Assembly: GCA_045593645.1 (NCBI GenBank)
Contig: JAZNWZ010000087.1
Span: 1-31,602, forward strand
Direction of reading: 5' to 3'
Length of the DNA: 31,602 bases
Origin: Fimenecus sp045593645
Lineage (GTDB): Bacteria; Bacillota; Clostridia; Oscillospirales; Acutalibacteraceae
A program made the position numbers and the translations under genes. Shown in pieces: positions 7,986 to 16,606 of this stretch; position 1 is the first letter of the stretch; every line of letters starts with the position of its first letter. Under the pieces are notes generated by a model. It saw nothing but the letters and a program-made list of their open reading frames with translations. It made no database searches and was not told the DNA's origin.

Positions 7986-8548
7986 TACTTTATACCTAAA
8001 AGTGTCATTACTTCTGCTCTTGTTCTTGCATCCTTTTTCATTGTTCCACGTAAAGCAGATGTTTGAGTTTTTGAACCTGCTGCACGAATACCACGCATTG
8101 TCATACAAAGGTGTTCAGCCTCAACAACAACTGCAACGCCTTTTGGATTCATTTCTTTATCAATAAAGTCTGCAATTTGTGCAGTAAGTCTTTCTTGAAG
8201 TTGTGGTCGACGAGCATAAGAATTTACAATTCTTGCAAGTTTTGAAAGTCCTATAACAAGTCCATCATCATTTGGAATATATGCAATATGTGCCTTGCCT
8301 ACAAATGGCAAAAAGTGATGTTCACACATTGAATACATTGGTATATCACGAACTATAACGATTTCATCGCTTTGTCCTTCGTGAAACATTTTCAAATGCT
8401 TTGTAGGGTCTTCAGTTAAACCTGAAAACACTTCTTCATACATATTTGCAACTCTTTTTGGAGTTTCTTGTAACCCTTCTCTGTCAGGGTCTTCACCAAT
8501 AGCTATTAAGATTTCTCTAAATGCTCTTTCAATTCTTTCTTTATCCAT
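7985..8548 (-). CDS. folE: GTP cyclohydrolase I
   Basis: Converts GTP to 7,8-dihydroneopterin triphosphate, the first folate step. I place the start at the ATG at 8548 (MDKERIERAF, 187 residues) because AGAGGTG sits at the right distance. A further upstream start at 8587 would overlap the preceding gene. The zinc site is visible as the Cys and His in MCEHHFLPFVGK and the Cys in EHLCMTMRG. RRPQLQERLT and EDPDREGLQETPKRV are further family blocks. It starts 2 bp after the transglutaminase-like gene and shares one base with folP. This is the classic zinc-dependent type IA enzyme. Confidence 0.95.
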   Translation of the reverse strand: MDKERIERAFREILIAIGEDPDREGLQETPKRVANMYEEVFSGLTEDPTKHLKMFHEGQSDEIVIVRDIPMYSMCEHHFLPFVGKAHIAYIPNDDGLVIGLSKLARIVNSYARRPQLQERLTAQIADFIDKEMNPKGVAVVVEAEHLCMTMRGIRAAGSKTQTSALRGTMKKDARTRAEVMTLLGIK

Positions 8549-8550
8549 TA

Positions 8551-9723
8551 TTACACCTCTATAAATGTAATTCTTATATATTTCCAATCATCAACAACTA
8601 TATAAGTAATATTATTACTGTCAAGTTTTCTACCACTTTGCTTAACCGCTGATTTTACATAGTCAAAAAAGGCTTGATTATCACCTTTTAATATACTTGC
8701 TGCCTTATTATAATCAGATGCGTTAGCAAATCTAAACTCAACTTGATTTTGACCACTTTTTAAGGTATTAGCAGTATATGTTACAAGGCTGTTATATCCA
8801 GAAAACTCATGAAGCAAAGTACCGTTTTGTGAAAAGTAATTCATTGTAATTGAATCACAATTATTCTCTGATGGATTTAAATTCATATGGTCTTTTAAAA
8901 TATCACTATCAGTTACATTGAAATACATATAGCATATTTCTTCGTCAAAGCTTGTGTCATCCCAAGTAACATCGAGGTGATAGTTTTCACCAGCAATTTT
9001 AACAACATTCCACATATGATGCTCAATTTTGCCATCAGTTTCAACATCGCCTAAAACAAGATAGTTATAAATGCCTGCTCTATCAAGTAAAAGTTGCATT
9101 GTTTTTGCATAGCCTTCACAAATCGCAGTGCCATTAAGTAAGGTTTGAGAAACTAAACCACCCGTTGTGCCATATGTTGAAAGGTCATAAACCACATTTT
9201 TACAAATATAATCGTGAAAATACTTTTCTTTATCATAATCAGTAGAAAACTTTGATGCTTCATCAAGTATATCTTGGATTACTTTTTCAAGTTTCTTGGT
9301 TGTTTCTTTTGCTTCTTTTTTGTCTACTTTATAGTCTAAATCAATAGTAACTGTGCTTGGAGTGTATGAATATTTATAGTTATAAGAAATCCAAAACAAT
9401 TCCGGATTATCATAACTCACTGCATTATATATTTTATTTGCAGTATCAACATCAACATTTATTGTACAGTTTTCTTCAAAATATATGATTGATTGGTAAA
9501 GCCTAAGATACTCTTTTTGTTGCTCGCTTGTTAGTTGATTATAATAATACATTGATTTGTTTCCGAATTCTTCTTCAAAATCAATTATAATTTCTTCGCT
9601 GTTAGGGTTAAAAATTGATTTAAAAAAATATGAAATATCGTTGCTATTCGATACAAACTGAATGCCGACAATAGCAAGGGCAAAAACAACTAATGCAAGA
9701 AAAATCGACATTATTTTTTTCAT
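8551..9723 (-). CDS. Membrane-anchored transglutaminase-like protein, first gene of the folate operon
   Basis: A 390-residue protein with an N-terminal membrane anchor (about residues 5-25) and an outward-facing domain. The transglutaminase-like core shows a complete triad: Cys202 in AICEGYAK, His236 in EHHMWN and Asp251 in LDVTWDD. It belongs to the bacterial papain-like fold, whose members act as peptidases or crosslinkers of surface proteins. The substrate here is unknown. The start at 9723 follows AGAAGGTGG; an upstream GTG at 9735 lies inside that ribosome site and is rejected. It is separated from folE by only 2 bp, yet no role in folate synthesis is apparent. It may just share the promoter. 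Confidence 0.8.
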   Translation of the reverse strand: MKKIMSIFLALVVFALAIVGIQFVSNSNDISYFFKSIFNPNSEEIIIDFEEEFGNKSMYYYNQLTSEQQKEYLRLYQSIIYFEENCTINVDVDTANKIYNAVSYDNPELFWISYNYKYSYTPSTVTIDLDYKVDKKEAKETTKKLEKVIQDILDEASKFSTDYDKEKYFHDYICKNVVYDLSTYGTTGGLVSQTLLNGTAICEGYAKTMQLLLDRAGIYNYLVLGDVETDGKIEHHMWNVVKIAGENYHLDVTWDDTSFDEEICYMYFNVTDSDILKDHMNLNPSENNCDSITMNYFSQNGTLLHEFSGYNSLVTYTANTLKSGQNQVEFRFANASDYNKAASILKGDNQAFFDYVKSAVKQSGRKLDSNNITYIVVDDWKYIRITFIEV

Positions 9724-9761
9724 TATCGGCACCACCTTCTAAACAAAGCTATATTTTATTT

Positions 9762-9790
9762 ATTATAACACAAATTATTCTTATTAACAA
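9762..9790 (-). promoter_or_regulatory. Extended -10 promoter of the transglutaminase-folate operon
   Basis: Minus strand: TTGTTA (9785-9790), 17-nt spacer, perfect TATAAT (9762-9767) preceded by TGT, which makes an extended -10. It lies about 40 nt before the first start codon. Confidence 0.75.
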
Positions 9791-9800
9791 CAAGATATAA

Positions 9801-9830
9801 TAAAAAGGGCTAAGTTTTTTAGCCCTTTAG
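9801..9830 (-). terminator. Intrinsic terminator of the sugar transferase gene
   Basis: A perfect 10-bp stem AAAGGGCTAA / TTAGCCCTTT (9804-9813 with 9819-9828) is followed on the minus strand by TTTTTA. It lies just after the sugar transferase stop. Confidence 0.88.
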
Positions 9831-9832
9831 TA

Positions 9833-11200
9833 TTATTCAGTAAATTTGTATTTAAACTCATCTTTTTCAAACGCTGCAGTACTATCATCAGCTTTAAGGA
9901 AAACTGTCAATGTTTGAAGAATGAGTTTGAAGTCCAACCACAAACTATAATTTTCAATATACATTAAGTCAAGAACGAGTTTGTCTTTTGGTGAGGTGTT
10001 ATACTTACCTGCAATTTGACCATAACCCGTAAGACCACCCTTAACTCTTAATCTATAAGAGAATTCTGGTAACTCTTCAGTATATTTATCAACATTTTCA
10101 ATCATCTCAGGTCTTGGACCTACAACGCTCATTTCACCTTTGATAATATTGATTAACTGTGGTAACTCGTCAATTCTGAATTTACGAAGTATTCTACCAA
10201 TTTTTGTAATTCTATCGTCGTCTGCAGTAACAGATTTATTGATGCTTCCTGCTTCTTTCATTGTACGGAACTTATAAACTTTAAAGAGCTTGCCACCCTT
10301 TGTTGCTCTTGTTTGACGGAAGAATACGCTACCACCGTCTTCAGCCTTAATAAGAATTGCACACAAAAGCATTATTGGGCTTGTTGCAATAAGGCCAAGT
10401 CCTGAAATAGCCAAGTCCATTGCACGCTTAACGAACTTTTGCTCAAATGTCAAATCTCTAACAATTGCTGAAACTAAAGGCTTATCATCAAGAATTGTTG
10501 TTTTTGCACCAAGCATAACAACATCATTCATTTCAAAATTATAGTAAATATTCTTATTTTTTGCATAGCAATATTCGTTCAAAAGAATTTTTTCTTTCGA
10601 TGGCAAATCGTAAAGAAAAATTGTGTCACACTCATTAATATAATCAAAAACATTTTTTGATGTAAAATGAATCATATGCACAACATTATATTGTTTTTTG
10701 TATCTAACAATTTTAGGCATTATATTATTCAAAGATTCAACTGAACTTGTAACAACACAGCATCTTTCAGGCTTGTTCATTGTAAAATAAACATGGTTGC
10801 CAAAATAAGTAAATAATATAATCATTGCAACATGAAGCATCATAACAAGAATTAAAAGCAATGGCTTTTCATATACAAAATGTTCGTTATTATTATCATT
10901 AACGTTCATTATGCAGAGGAAAAAGTGTGTGATTACATCTGTAAAGAGTGTAGCCAATGACATTGACATAATAATAGGTTTACTTTTTAATCTACCAATA
11001 TGATAACCACCATAAACTGAAATCAAAAGTGTTTCAGCTATACAGAAAATTAAAATAGTAACAACAGATGTTCTTGATGGAACTAAAAGTTGTTTAAACT
11101 GTGTTCCAAAAATAAGAAAGAAAGTTGCACCTAATGAAAAATATAAAAGAACTTTTATAAAGAATATTACTGATTTTTGTAATTTATTTAAAACCTTCAT
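9833..11200 (-). CDS. Polyprenyl-phosphate sugar (hexose-1-phosphate) transferase, WbaP/EPS-initiating type
   Basis: Starts an exported polysaccharide by moving a sugar-1-phosphate from a UDP-sugar to undecaprenyl phosphate at the membrane. The 455 residues show the long PHPT layout. Four N-terminal membrane segments come first, then a nucleotide-binding-like middle domain (VVTSSVESLNN onward), one more hydrophobic helix (AMDLAISGLGLIATSPIML), and the catalytic domain. The signatures are YKFRTM, FRIDELPQLINIIKGEMSVVGPRP and the final KGGLTGYGQIAGKYN. It is a single-gene unit with its own promoter and terminator, with no glycosyltransferase cluster beside it. The sugar specificity cannot be read from sequence. 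Confidence 0.9.
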   Translation of the reverse strand: MKVLNKLQKSVIFFIKVLLYFSLGATFFLIFGTQFKQLLVPSRTSVVTILIFCIAETLLISVYGGYHIGRLKSKPIIMSMSLATLFTDVITHFFLCIMNVNDNNNEHFVYEKPLLLILVMMLHVAMIILFTYFGNHVYFTMNKPERCCVVTSSVESLNNIMPKIVRYKKQYNVVHMIHFTSKNVFDYINECDTIFLYDLPSKEKILLNEYCYAKNKNIYYNFEMNDVVMLGAKTTILDDKPLVSAIVRDLTFEQKFVKRAMDLAISGLGLIATSPIMLLCAILIKAEDGGSVFFRQTRATKGGKLFKVYKFRTMKEAGSINKSVTADDDRITKIGRILRKFRIDELPQLINIIKGEMSVVGPRPEMIENVDKYTEELPEFSYRLRVKGGLTGYGQIAGKYNTSPKDKLVLDLMYIENYSLWLDFKLILQTLTVFLKADDSTAAFEKDEFKYKFTE

Positions 11201-11234
11201 ATCTTCCTCCTAAAAGGATTGCAATATTTAGACA

Positions 11235-11264
11235 ATTTTACATTAAAATAACATATTTTGTCAA
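11235..11264 (-). promoter_or_regulatory. Promoter of the sugar transferase gene
   Basis: Minus strand: consensus TTGACA (11259-11264), 18-nt spacer, TAAAAT (11235-11240). It is about 35 nt upstream of the AGGAGG-led start at 11200. Confidence 0.75.
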
Positions 11265-11313
11265 TAATATACAGTAAAATGTAATAATTGTGTCATTTTT
11301 ATAATTGCCAATA

Positions 11314-12222
11314 TTAGTTGTTTTTTAAAGGCTTTTTAAAAACTTTTTTGATAAAATCCATATCAATTTGTGAAAGAATTATACCAATAAAAATCAAAAC
11401 ACAACCTAAATATCCTCTACCAGTCATAATTTCGTGAAGAATAATTGCTCCACCTATTGCACTGAATACTGATTCAGTTGAGAATACAATGGAGGCAAAA
11501 GTTGGATCGGATTTCTTTTGACCTAAAATTTGACAAGTATAGGCTACACCAACAGACATTAAACCACCATAGAGAATTGGTATGCCTGCACTCTTTATTG
11601 CTGATAACTGAATATCTTCAGTAAGTAATGCTGCAAAGCAACTGAACAAGCCACAAATAAAGAACTGTGTCATACTGAATTTTAATGGACTGACATCATT
11701 TACAAACTTATCAATTACAAGAATATGTATTGCCCAGAAAACTGCACCTATAATTAAAACTACATCGCCTTTGCCAAATGTGAGCTTATCACCAGTCATA
11801 CATAGGAAGAAAAGTCCTACAAGCGCAAAAATCGCACCGAAGAATGTAAAAATACTTGTTTTTTTACCAAAAATTAGTCTAATAATTGGCACAAGTACGA
11901 TATAAAGACCTGTTAAAAAGCCTGCTTTACCTGCACTGCCTGTCCATTCGACACCAAGTTGTTGAAGAGTTGATGCAACAAAAAGCACGACACCTGCAAT
12001 TAAGCCTGTCCACATTGTTTTTATAAACTTGCTTTTGTCAAATTTTTCTCTTTCAAAAAACAGAATTACAGGTATTAATGAAAGAGAGCCAAGCAAAAAT
12101 CTAATGCCATTAAAAGTGAATACACCAACAAACTCTGCTCCAACTCTTTGTGCTACAAAAGCAAAGCCCCAAATTATTGCAGTTAAAAAGAGCAAAGACG
12201 TTGATTTAATTTTTTCTATCAT
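11314..12222 (-). CDS. EamA/DMT-family transporter
   Basis: A 302-residue integral membrane protein with about ten hydrophobic segments in two homologous halves, the usual drug/metabolite transporter layout. The N-terminal half begins with AIIWGFAFVAQRVG and the second half with ILIIGAVFWAIHILVIDKF; both match EamA repeats. The C-terminus ends in a short basic tail (KKVFKKPLKNN). Family members export amino acids, nucleosides or other small metabolites, and the substrate cannot be inferred. It is 45 bp downstream of clpX on the same strand, separated by a hairpin, so it may be read from the clp transcript. Confidence 0.88.
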   Translation of the reverse strand: MIEKIKSTSLLFLTAIIWGFAFVAQRVGAEFVGVFTFNGIRFLLGSLSLIPVILFFEREKFDKSKFIKTMWTGLIAGVVLFVASTLQQLGVEWTGSAGKAGFLTGLYIVLVPIIRLIFGKKTSIFTFFGAIFALVGLFFLCMTGDKLTFGKGDVVLIIGAVFWAIHILVIDKFVNDVSPLKFSMTQFFICGLFSCFAALLTEDIQLSAIKSAGIPILYGGLMSVGVAYTCQILGQKKSDPTFASIVFSTESVFSAIGGAIILHEIMTGRGYLGCVLIFIGIILSQIDMDFIKKVFKKPLKNN

Positions 12223-12240
12223 ATTAGTCCCCTACACACT

Positions 12241-12265
12241 AATAGCCACGTTAACCGTGGCTATT
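12241..12265. terminator. Hairpin between clpX and the EamA gene, possible weak terminator
   Basis: A perfect 10-bp stem AATAGCCACG / CGTGGCTATT with a 5-nt loop lies directly after the clpX stop. The T-run is on the plus-strand side (TTTTTTA). On the minus strand, the direction of transcription, the hairpin is followed by AGTGTG, so efficient termination after clpX is doubtful. An mRNA-end or processing role is equally possible. Confidence 0.5.
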
Positions 12266-12267
12266 TT

Positions 12268-13578
12268 TTAGATTGCTTTTTTAGTTTTACCCTTTTGAGA
12301 AGCTTTTGATGTTAAAACATTTGGTCTTCTGTTTTCATCATATAAAATTTCCGGTTTAGTACCGTCAGCAACACAATCACGAGTTATAATCACCTTGTAT
12401 ATTGTATAGTCTGATGGTACATCATACATAATTGGCATGAGAACATCTTCCATTATGCCACGAAGTCCACGAGCACCGGTCTTCTTTTCAAGAGTTTTTT
12501 CTGCTATTGCAACTAAAGCATCATCAGTAAATTCAAGCTCAACATCATCCATTGAGAATAATGCTTTAAATTGCTTTAAGAGAGCATTTTTAGGCTCTGC
12601 TAAAATTCTTATTAAATCTTCTTTTGAAAGTTGTTTAAGAGCAGTTATAACAGGAACTCGACCAACAAGTTCAGGAATAAGACCAAACTTAACAAGGTCT
12701 TGTGCTATAACCTTTGAATAAACATCTTCAAGCTCAAATTGAGATTTATTTTTAATCTCTGCACCAAATCCAAGTCCTGAATTACCTGAACGTTTTTCTA
12801 CGATTTTTTCAATACCGTCAAAAGCACCACCACAGATAAACAAGATGTTTGATGTGTCAATTTGAATAAATTCTTGTTGTGGATGTTTTCTGCCACCTTG
12901 TGGTGGAACATTTGCAACAGTTCCTTCTAGAATTTTAAGAAGTGCTTGTTGAACACCTTCACCACTTACATCACGAGTAATTGATGGATTTTCACTCTTA
13001 CGAGCAATCTTGTCAATTTCGTCAACATAAATAATACCGTGTTCTGCTTTTTCTATATCAAAATCTGCTGCTTGAATAAGTCTTAAAAGAATGTTTTCAA
13101 CATCTTCACCAACATAACCTGCTTCAGTAAGAGTTGTCGCATCTGCAATTGCAAAAGGCACATCAATTATCTTTGCAAGTGTTTGTGCAAGTACTGTTTT
13201 ACCAACACCAGTAGGTCCTAATAAAACAACATTGCTCTTTTGAATTTCAACATCAGAATCGTCGCCAAGATATATTCTTTTGTAATGATTATAAACAGAA
13301 ACGCTTAATACTCTTTTTGCATCATCTTGACCAACAACATATTCGTCAAGTGCTGCTTTTATTTCTTGTGGCTTTGGTAAAACTTTTTCTTCAAGTTTAA
13401 CTTTTTTAGAGTGCCTTGGAGATTTTGTAGCATCACCATCAATAATACCCATACAAAGTTCAATACACTCATCACAAATATAAGCATTTGGCCCTGCAAT
13501 AAGTTTATTAACTTCGTTTTCAGTTCTGCCACAGAAAGAGCATCTTATTGTTCTTTCTTTTTCGTTTTCTCTTGACAT
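12268..13578 (-). CDS. clpX: ATP-dependent Clp protease ATP-binding subunit ClpX
   Basis: AAA+ unfoldase that feeds proteins to ClpP. At 436 residues it is full length. The N-terminal zinc-binding domain shows Cys13, Cys16, Cys35 and Cys38. Walker A is GPTGVGKT at 121-128, and the pore loop GYVGEDV follows. Walker B is IIYVDEIDKI. A GLGFGAEIK segment corresponds to the ClpP-docking IGF loop. The sensor-2 region TGARGLRGI is near the C-terminus. It starts 23 bp after clpP with an AAGGAG site, in the tig-clpP-clpX order usual in bacteria. I see no CtsR-type operator upstream. Confidence 0.97.
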   Translation of the reverse strand: MSRENEKERTIRCSFCGRTENEVNKLIAGPNAYICDECIELCMGIIDGDATKSPRHSKKVKLEEKVLPKPQEIKAALDEYVVGQDDAKRVLSVSVYNHYKRIYLGDDSDVEIQKSNVVLLGPTGVGKTVLAQTLAKIIDVPFAIADATTLTEAGYVGEDVENILLRLIQAADFDIEKAEHGIIYVDEIDKIARKSENPSITRDVSGEGVQQALLKILEGTVANVPPQGGRKHPQQEFIQIDTSNILFICGGAFDGIEKIVEKRSGNSGLGFGAEIKNKSQFELEDVYSKVIAQDLVKFGLIPELVGRVPVITALKQLSKEDLIRILAEPKNALLKQFKALFSMDDVELEFTDDALVAIAEKTLEKKTGARGLRGIMEDVLMPIMYDVPSDYTIYKVIITRDCVADGTKPEILYDENRRPNVLTSKASQKGKTKKAI

Positions 13579-13601
13579 ATAAAACTCCTTAAATAAAAAG
13601 A

Positions 13602-14183
13602 TTATCTCTTATCAAGTACTTTATCTACAAGACCATATTCCATTGCTTCTTGTGCTGTTAACCAGTTATCTCTTTCAGTATCAACTGCGATTGTTTCGAC
13701 TGGTTTGCCTGTATTTTCTGCAAGAATTTTGTTTAATCTGTCGCGAGTTCTAAGAATGTGTTCAGCAGTAATTTTAATATCACTTGCTTGACCTTGAGCA
13801 CCACCTGATGGTTGGTGAATCATAATTTCACTATTAGGAAGTGCATATCTTTTACCCTTTGCACCTGATGAGAGTAAGAATGCTCCCATACTTGCTGCCA
13901 TCCCCATACAAATTGTAGAAACATCACATTTAATGTATTGCATTGTATCGTAGATTGCAAGACCTGCAGAAACTGAACCACCAGGACTATTAATATAAAG
14001 GCTGATATCTTTTTCACTGTCTTGACCTTCAAGATAAAGCAACTGTGCTACTACAAGTGATGCTGTTGCATCATTTACCTCATCAGATAATACGATAATT
14101 CTATCATTTAAAAGTCTTGAAAAAATGTCGTACTGTCTTTCCCCTCTGTTAGTTTGTTCAACTACGTATGGTACGAGTGCCAT
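13602..14183 (-). CDS. clpP: ATP-dependent Clp protease proteolytic subunit ClpP
   Basis: Serine peptidase that forms the double-heptamer chamber of ClpXP. The 193-residue length is standard. The catalytic triad is Ser98 in GMAASMGAF, His123 in MIHQPSGG and Asp172 in DTERDNW. The N-terminus MALVPYVVEQ is typical of ClpP, whose first residues are usually processed. It is preceded by an AGGAGG site and by a long hairpin in the 94-bp gap after tig, which may tune its expression relative to trigger factor. Confidence 0.97.
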   Translation of the reverse strand: MALVPYVVEQTNRGERQYDIFSRLLNDRIIVLSDEVNDATASLVVAQLLYLEGQDSEKDISLYINSPGGSVSAGLAIYDTMQYIKCDVSTICMGMAASMGAFLLSSGAKGKRYALPNSEIMIHQPSGGAQGQASDIKITAEHILRTRDRLNKILAENTGKPVETIAVDTERDNWLTAQEAMEYGLVDKVLDKR

Positions 14184-14210
14184 AATGTTACCTCCTATTG
14201 CCTTTTAATA

Positions 14211-14254
14211 GCATTAAAGAATCGCCCTAAAATTATTGGACAATTCTTCAACAC
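14211..14254 (-). other. Long RNA hairpin in the tig-clpP intergenic leader
   Basis: Read on the minus strand, 14252-14254 plus 14238-14251 pair with 14211-14227. That is up to 17 pairs around a 10-nt loop (14228-14237), with several G-U wobbles. The wobbles would be C-A mismatches on the plus strand, so the structure fits the minus-strand transcript. There is no strong T-run after it (TTTAATGC). It could be a leaky terminator, a processing site or a stability element. Confidence 0.6.
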
Positions 14255-14278
14255 TTATACATGTAAATTCAATTTAAA

Positions 14279-15715
14279 TTATTCAGCGTCAGCCTTTTTC
14301 TTTGTTGTCTTCTTAGCTGGCTTCTTTTCTGCATCTTCTGCTACTTCGCCTTCTGCCTTTTTCTTTGCAGCTGGTTTCTTTGCAGGTGCTTTTTCTGCAG
14401 TTTCTTTCTTTTCTGTTGTCTTCTTAGCAGCTGCTTTTTCTTCTGTAATTACAGCATTTTCCTTAACAAAGTCAATTGCTTTTCTTGACTTAATGTCGCC
14501 AGAAATTGTATCTGCTGGAAGAGCCTTCTTAACTGCTTCAACATCCATATTATATGCTTTTGCAAGCTTGTCATATTCAGCATTAAGGTCATCCTCTGAA
14601 ACTTCAATGCCCTCTGCCTTTACGATTGCTTCAAGAGCAAGTTGAAGTTTAACTTGTGCTTCTGCATTTTCTTTATAGCCTTCTCTAAATTTATCCATTT
14701 CCATACCTGTGTACATAAGGTATGTTTCAAGGCTAAGACCTTGCATTTGAAGTCTATAATTAAATTCATCAACAATACCGTCGATTGCTTTTTCAATCAT
14801 ACAAGCAGGAATTTCCGCCTCAATGCCGTTAGCAACTGCATCAAGAAGGTCATTTGTTACCTTGTTGTCTGCATCTGCTTTTTTTGCATCTTCAAGTTGA
14901 GACTTAACGCTCTTCTTGAGTTCATCAAGTGTATCAAACTCGCTAACATCCTTAGCAAATTCATCATCAAGAGCAGGAAGCTCTTTCATTGTGATTTCGT
15001 GAAGCTTAATCTTGAAAACTGCAGGCTTTGAAGCAAGGTTTTCTTGATATTCTTCTGGGAATGTAACGTTAATGTCAAATTCTTCACCAACTTTATGACC
15101 GATAATTTGGTCTTCAAAGCCAGGAATGAATGAGCCACTGCCGATTGCAAGGCTATAACCTTCAGCCTTACCGCCTTCAAAAGCTACACCATCAACGAAG
15201 CCTTCAAAGTCGATAATAACTGTATCGTCCTTCTTAACTGCTCTGTCGTCGACACTAACCATTCTTGAGTTTTGTTCTTGCATATTTGCAAGTTCTTTCT
15301 TAACTTCGTCAGCTGAAACCTTAACTGCAGGCTTTGTAGCTTTGATACCTTTATACTTACCAAGTTTAACTTCAGGCTTAACTGTTACTTTAAACTTGAG
15401 AGCAACGCCTTCTTTGCCAATTTCAGGTACTTCAAGGTCAAATGGTGTATCAACTACATCAAGTCCTGCTTCTTCAATAGCAGATGCTACTGCATCAGGA
15501 TAAACGATTTCAAGTGCATCTTCATAGAAAACGCCTTCACCATACATTTTTTCAATAAATGTTCTTGGTGCTTTACCCTTTCTGAAGCCCTTTACAGCAA
15601 TATTTTTTCTTTGCTTGAGATAAGCTTTTTGAATTGCTGCTTCAAAGTCTTCACCACTAACAGCAACTTCAAGTTCGTAGACATTTGTTTCTACTTTGTT
15701 TGATGATTTTAACAT
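14279..15715 (-). CDS. tig: Trigger factor with an extended Lys/Ala-rich C-terminal tail
   Basis: Ribosome-bound chaperone and prolyl isomerase. The N-terminal ribosome-binding domain carries the signature FRKGKAPRTFIEKMYG (the GFRKGKxP motif) near residue 45. A central FKBP-type domain spans about residues 155-240 (DDTVIIDFEGFVDG, IGSGSFIPGFEDQIIG). The helical C-terminal chaperone domain runs to about residue 424. The protein is 478 residues, about 50 longer than most trigger factors. The extra part, residues 425-478, is a low-complexity Lys/Ala/Pro/Glu/Thr tail resembling histone-H1-like repeats. The ribosome site AGGAGG is strong and the promoter at 15768-15796 is its own. It is first in the tig-clpP-clpX order. 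Confidence 0.96.
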   Translation of the reverse strand: MLKSSNKVETNVYELEVAVSGEDFEAAIQKAYLKQRKNIAVKGFRKGKAPRTFIEKMYGEGVFYEDALEIVYPDAVASAIEEAGLDVVDTPFDLEVPEIGKEGVALKFKVTVKPEVKLGKYKGIKATKPAVKVSADEVKKELANMQEQNSRMVSVDDRAVKKDDTVIIDFEGFVDGVAFEGGKAEGYSLAIGSGSFIPGFEDQIIGHKVGEEFDINVTFPEEYQENLASKPAVFKIKLHEITMKELPALDDEFAKDVSEFDTLDELKKSVKSQLEDAKKADADNKVTNDLLDAVANGIEAEIPACMIEKAIDGIVDEFNYRLQMQGLSLETYLMYTGMEMDKFREGYKENAEAQVKLQLALEAIVKAEGIEVSEDDLNAEYDKLAKAYNMDVEAVKKALPADTISGDIKSRKAIDFVKENAVITEEKAAAKKTTEKKETAEKAPAKKPAAKKKAEGEVAEDAEKKPAKKTTKKKADAE

Positions 15716-15767
15716 TTAATATTCCTCCTGAATATCATTGTTTTTATTTTTCTACAAAATTCAATAC

Positions 15768-15796
15768 ATTATATCATAGAAAAACTGCAAATACAA
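15768..15796 (-). promoter_or_regulatory. tig: Promoter of tig-clpP-clpX
   Basis: Minus strand: TTGTAT (15791-15796), 17-nt spacer, perfect TATAAT (15768-15773). The predicted leader is about 45 nt and holds the AGGAGG site of tig. Confidence 0.65.
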
Positions 15797-15850
15797 TATT
15801 TTCCACGATTTTTCTTTGCTTTTTAAGCAAAAATATTATAAATTTATCAA

Positions 15851-16540
15851 CTAAAAACTAATATGTAAAGGACAAAATTCTAAATAGTCAGCAGACACAA
15901 GTTTAAAATCAATTCCGTATTTTTCTCCGTTTATAGCATTTTTAATAGCACCACCGTGCAAATGACCATAAAAACAACGCTTAATATTGTTTTCAAGTAA
16001 CACATTTAATATTGGGTCACAGTCTTTGCCTTCTGCCACAGGTGGATAATGAAGAAAAACAACAACTTCTCCACCTAACTCCTTAGCCATATCAATTGAG
16101 CGTTGTAGTCTTGCACACTCTCTTGCCAAAACCTTATCGACATTTTCACTTTCTGCATCAAAAAACCAACCACGAGTTCCAGCAATTGCAATATCACCGA
16201 CTCTGTAAGCATTGTTATGCAAAATCTTAATAGTATCAAAGCCTTTTTCTTCAAGGAATTTATTCATCTTTGATACGGTGTTCCACCAATAATCGTGATT
16301 ACCTTTCAAGATGATTTTTTGACCGTTTAATTTATTTAAAAACTCAAAATCTGCCGAGCTTTCTTCAAGGCTCATTCCCCAAGAAATATCACCATTTATA
16401 ATTACAGTATCATTTTCTGTTACTAATTTTTGCCAATTTTTTTCAATACGGCATACATAATCATCCCAGCCTTTAAACACATTCATTGGTTTATCGGTTG
16501 AGAAAGATAAATGTGTATCTCCAATAACAAAAACTGACAT
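15851..16540 (-). CDS. Calcineurin-type metallophosphoesterase
   Basis: A 229-residue cytosolic phosphoesterase. All five metal-binding blocks of the family appear in order: GDTHLSF (Asp8, His10), NGDISWG, GNHDYWW, HYPPV and GHLHGG. I chose the ATG at 16540, led by AGGAGA, because the open frame upstream of it (to 16660) overlaps the divergent DUF1540 gene and has no family-like sequence. It resembles clostridial YkuE/Icc-like phosphohydrolases of unknown substrate. The first bases diverge from the DUF1540 gene across a 66-bp gap, so the two may share a control region. Confidence 0.88.
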   Translation of the reverse strand: MSVFVIGDTHLSFSTDKPMNVFKGWDDYVCRIEKNWQKLVTENDTVIINGDISWGMSLEESSADFEFLNKLNGQKIILKGNHDYWWNTVSKMNKFLEEKGFDTIKILHNNAYRVGDIAIAGTRGWFFDAESENVDKVLARECARLQRSIDMAKELGGEVVVFLHYPPVAEGKDCDPILNVLLENNIKRCFYGHLHGGAIKNAINGEKYGIDFKLVSADYLEFCPLHISF

Positions 16541-16606
16541 AGAAAAATCTCCTGTGAATAACTCCTTTTCAAAGTCAAATAATAGAATTGAAAGGAGGTT
16601 ATTTAA

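Noticed and set aside
7986..8108. Longer folP start at 8108
   Set aside because: It would overlap folE by over 120 bp and its extra residues have no family match. The ATG at 7985, in a TAATG junction, gives the normal N-terminus.
15815..15831. TTTGCTT/AAGCAAA hairpin after the metallophosphoesterase gene
   Set aside because: It is a short 7-bp stem with no T-run on the minus strand, not convincing as a terminator.
14144..15850. CtsR or CIRCE operator upstream of tig or clpP
   Set aside because: I looked for direct GGTCAAA-type heptads and for the CIRCE inverted repeat in the two gaps and found neither.
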